From assembly GCF_000485595.1 (NCBI RefSeq), contig NW_014578414.1, positions 46,971 to 79,999 on the forward strand: a stretch of DNA of 33,029 bases. Reading direction: 5' to 3'. How positions within the stretch are numbered: position 1 is the first letter of the stretch; each line of letters begins with the position of its first letter. Shown here piece by piece: positions 31,212 to 33,029 of the stretch. Source of the DNA: Priapulus caudatus. Lineage: Eukaryota; Priapulida; Priapulimorpha; Priapulimorphida; Priapulidae. The position numbers and the translations under genes are program-made. The notes under the pieces are model-generated. The model saw nothing but the letters and a program-made list of their open reading frames with translations, had not been told where the DNA came from and searched no databases.

Positions 31212-31302
31212 ATTCGGGAATGAACGCACCTATGCAACTTATTCCCCAGATTCAACAGATGAGCTCAACACGAGATCGTACACAGGACGCCCACACAAAC
31301 AC
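31212..31302. repeat. Module R, extra copy
   Basis: TTCGGGAATGAACGCACCTA, TTCCCCAGATTCAACAGATG, then CACAGGACGCCCACACAAAC. Confidence 0.7.
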
Positions 31303-31582
31303 ACATGCGCGCACATGTATATAATGTATAATGTATAATGTATATTCGCATGCATTACATATATGAAAACATGTAGCGGGGAAGTTATGTGTCTTGGTGC
31401 ACAATAAATCGCACGTTATTTTAATTTACTAATTGTGTTGTCATAAACTAGGCAAACAGCTATAATTAAAGGTCGTTAATAGACATTATCTCTCTCTATT
31501 ATCAAAAATTTCGGCCGTCTTGTATATGCAATTACGTCTGGGAAATTATGCAATAATTGAGCAAATTAGCTCAAAAACGCTC

Positions 31583-31985
31583 ATAAATTGAGTTGTTTAC
31601 TGCAAAGATACAGCATCGCTAAGAAAACAATTGCGCCAGCACGTCCGAAGTTGACAATTATTTACTTCATTATAAAAATATTTATTATAAAAATATTTAT
31701 TTCAATATACAATTAATATACCATGTGATGTGACTGGTGCTGTCGCTGAAAAGAAGGCAACCAACACATACGCGCGTATGCACATATAAGAAATATACGC
31801 GCACATGTGATGCTGGACTTCTGGAATAAACGCACCTATGCAACTCATTCCCCAGATTCAACAGATGAGCTAAACACGAAGATAGTAAACGTACACAGGA
31901 CGCCCACACAAACCTAAGTACTAAGTTTATCAAAGTGGTGTGCTTAAAATGGAGTTATTTACGGCAAAGATACAGCATATAAGCA
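31583..31985. repeat. Q-S-R-Q cassette, copy 4
   Basis: Q at 31583-31650 (its middle is deleted), S at 31727-31765, R at 31805-31912 and a short Q at 31942-31985. Confidence 0.8.
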
Positions 31986-32074
31986 TACAGCATTAATATA
32001 TAAATAATGATAAATAAATAATAATGGGGTATATTTAAATAATATAATAATAATATAATATATTTTAATGGGGT

Positions 32075-32133
32075 TCATAACCGTGGACGAGCGAAGTAGT
32101 CTGTAGAATAAACTCGCACGCGCGCACACACTC

Positions 32134-32180
<47 letters not shown>
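32075..32180. repeat. Module V and TA array
   Basis: ACCGTGGACGAGCGAAGTAG, TCTGTAGAATAAACTCGCAC, then CACACACTCAG and a TA run ending at the contig join (N at 32181). Confidence 0.8.
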
Positions 32181-32181
32181 N

Positions 32182-33029
<848 letters not shown>

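Overview
The window looks like nuclear DNA of an animal, probably an invertebrate. It holds one spliced protein gene with metazoan-style introns, animal-type rRNA ends, internal TTAGGG tracts and many microsatellites. I cannot name the species. Single N positions at 14129, 18485, 23700 and 32181 mark contig joins. Two copies of the same spacer (about 62-1207 and 3890-5170) differ mainly by scattered one-base insertions and deletions, so parts of the consensus look poorly polished and the order across joins may be artificial.

Layout. 1-5300: ribosomal intergenic spacer (IGS)-like DNA, recognised because the same subrepeats, TTAGGG element and palindrome recur at 12476-14128 between 28S and 18S rRNA ends. 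5610-8358: the only confident protein-coding gene, a low-molecular-weight protein tyrosine phosphatase (ACP1 family, about 160 aa) in six exons on the + strand. Exon 1 is degraded and the exon 3 donor is unusual; poly(A) signals follow at 8526 and 8731. 8826-8975: possible single exon of an unknown gene. 9041-10860: satellite with a 540-bp period. 10826-11460: short duplication split by a 229-bp MITE. 11460-15426: rDNA junction fragment, made of a 28S 3' end with a lesion in the peptidyl-transferase region, then IGS and 5' ETS, then the first 120 bp of 18S, which stops abruptly in a CTTAAG-rich satellite. 15856-16575: minisatellite. 16576-24240: repeats and unique AT-rich DNA, including a TIR element with a second element nested in it. 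24240-32180: a mosaic of short modules (called P, T, U, Q, S, R, V here) iterated in a recurring order and separated by TA and CA microsatellites. 32886 to the end: a GT array.

The main structural theme is inverted-repeat DNA. At least five separate TTAGGG-like tracts each lie inside a flanking inverted repeat, all with the G-rich strand on +. The IGS carries two palindromes hundreds of bases long. No bacterial-type genes, operons, CRISPR arrays or convincing tRNA genes were seen. Apart from the phosphatase, long open frames are by-products of repeats lacking stop codons.
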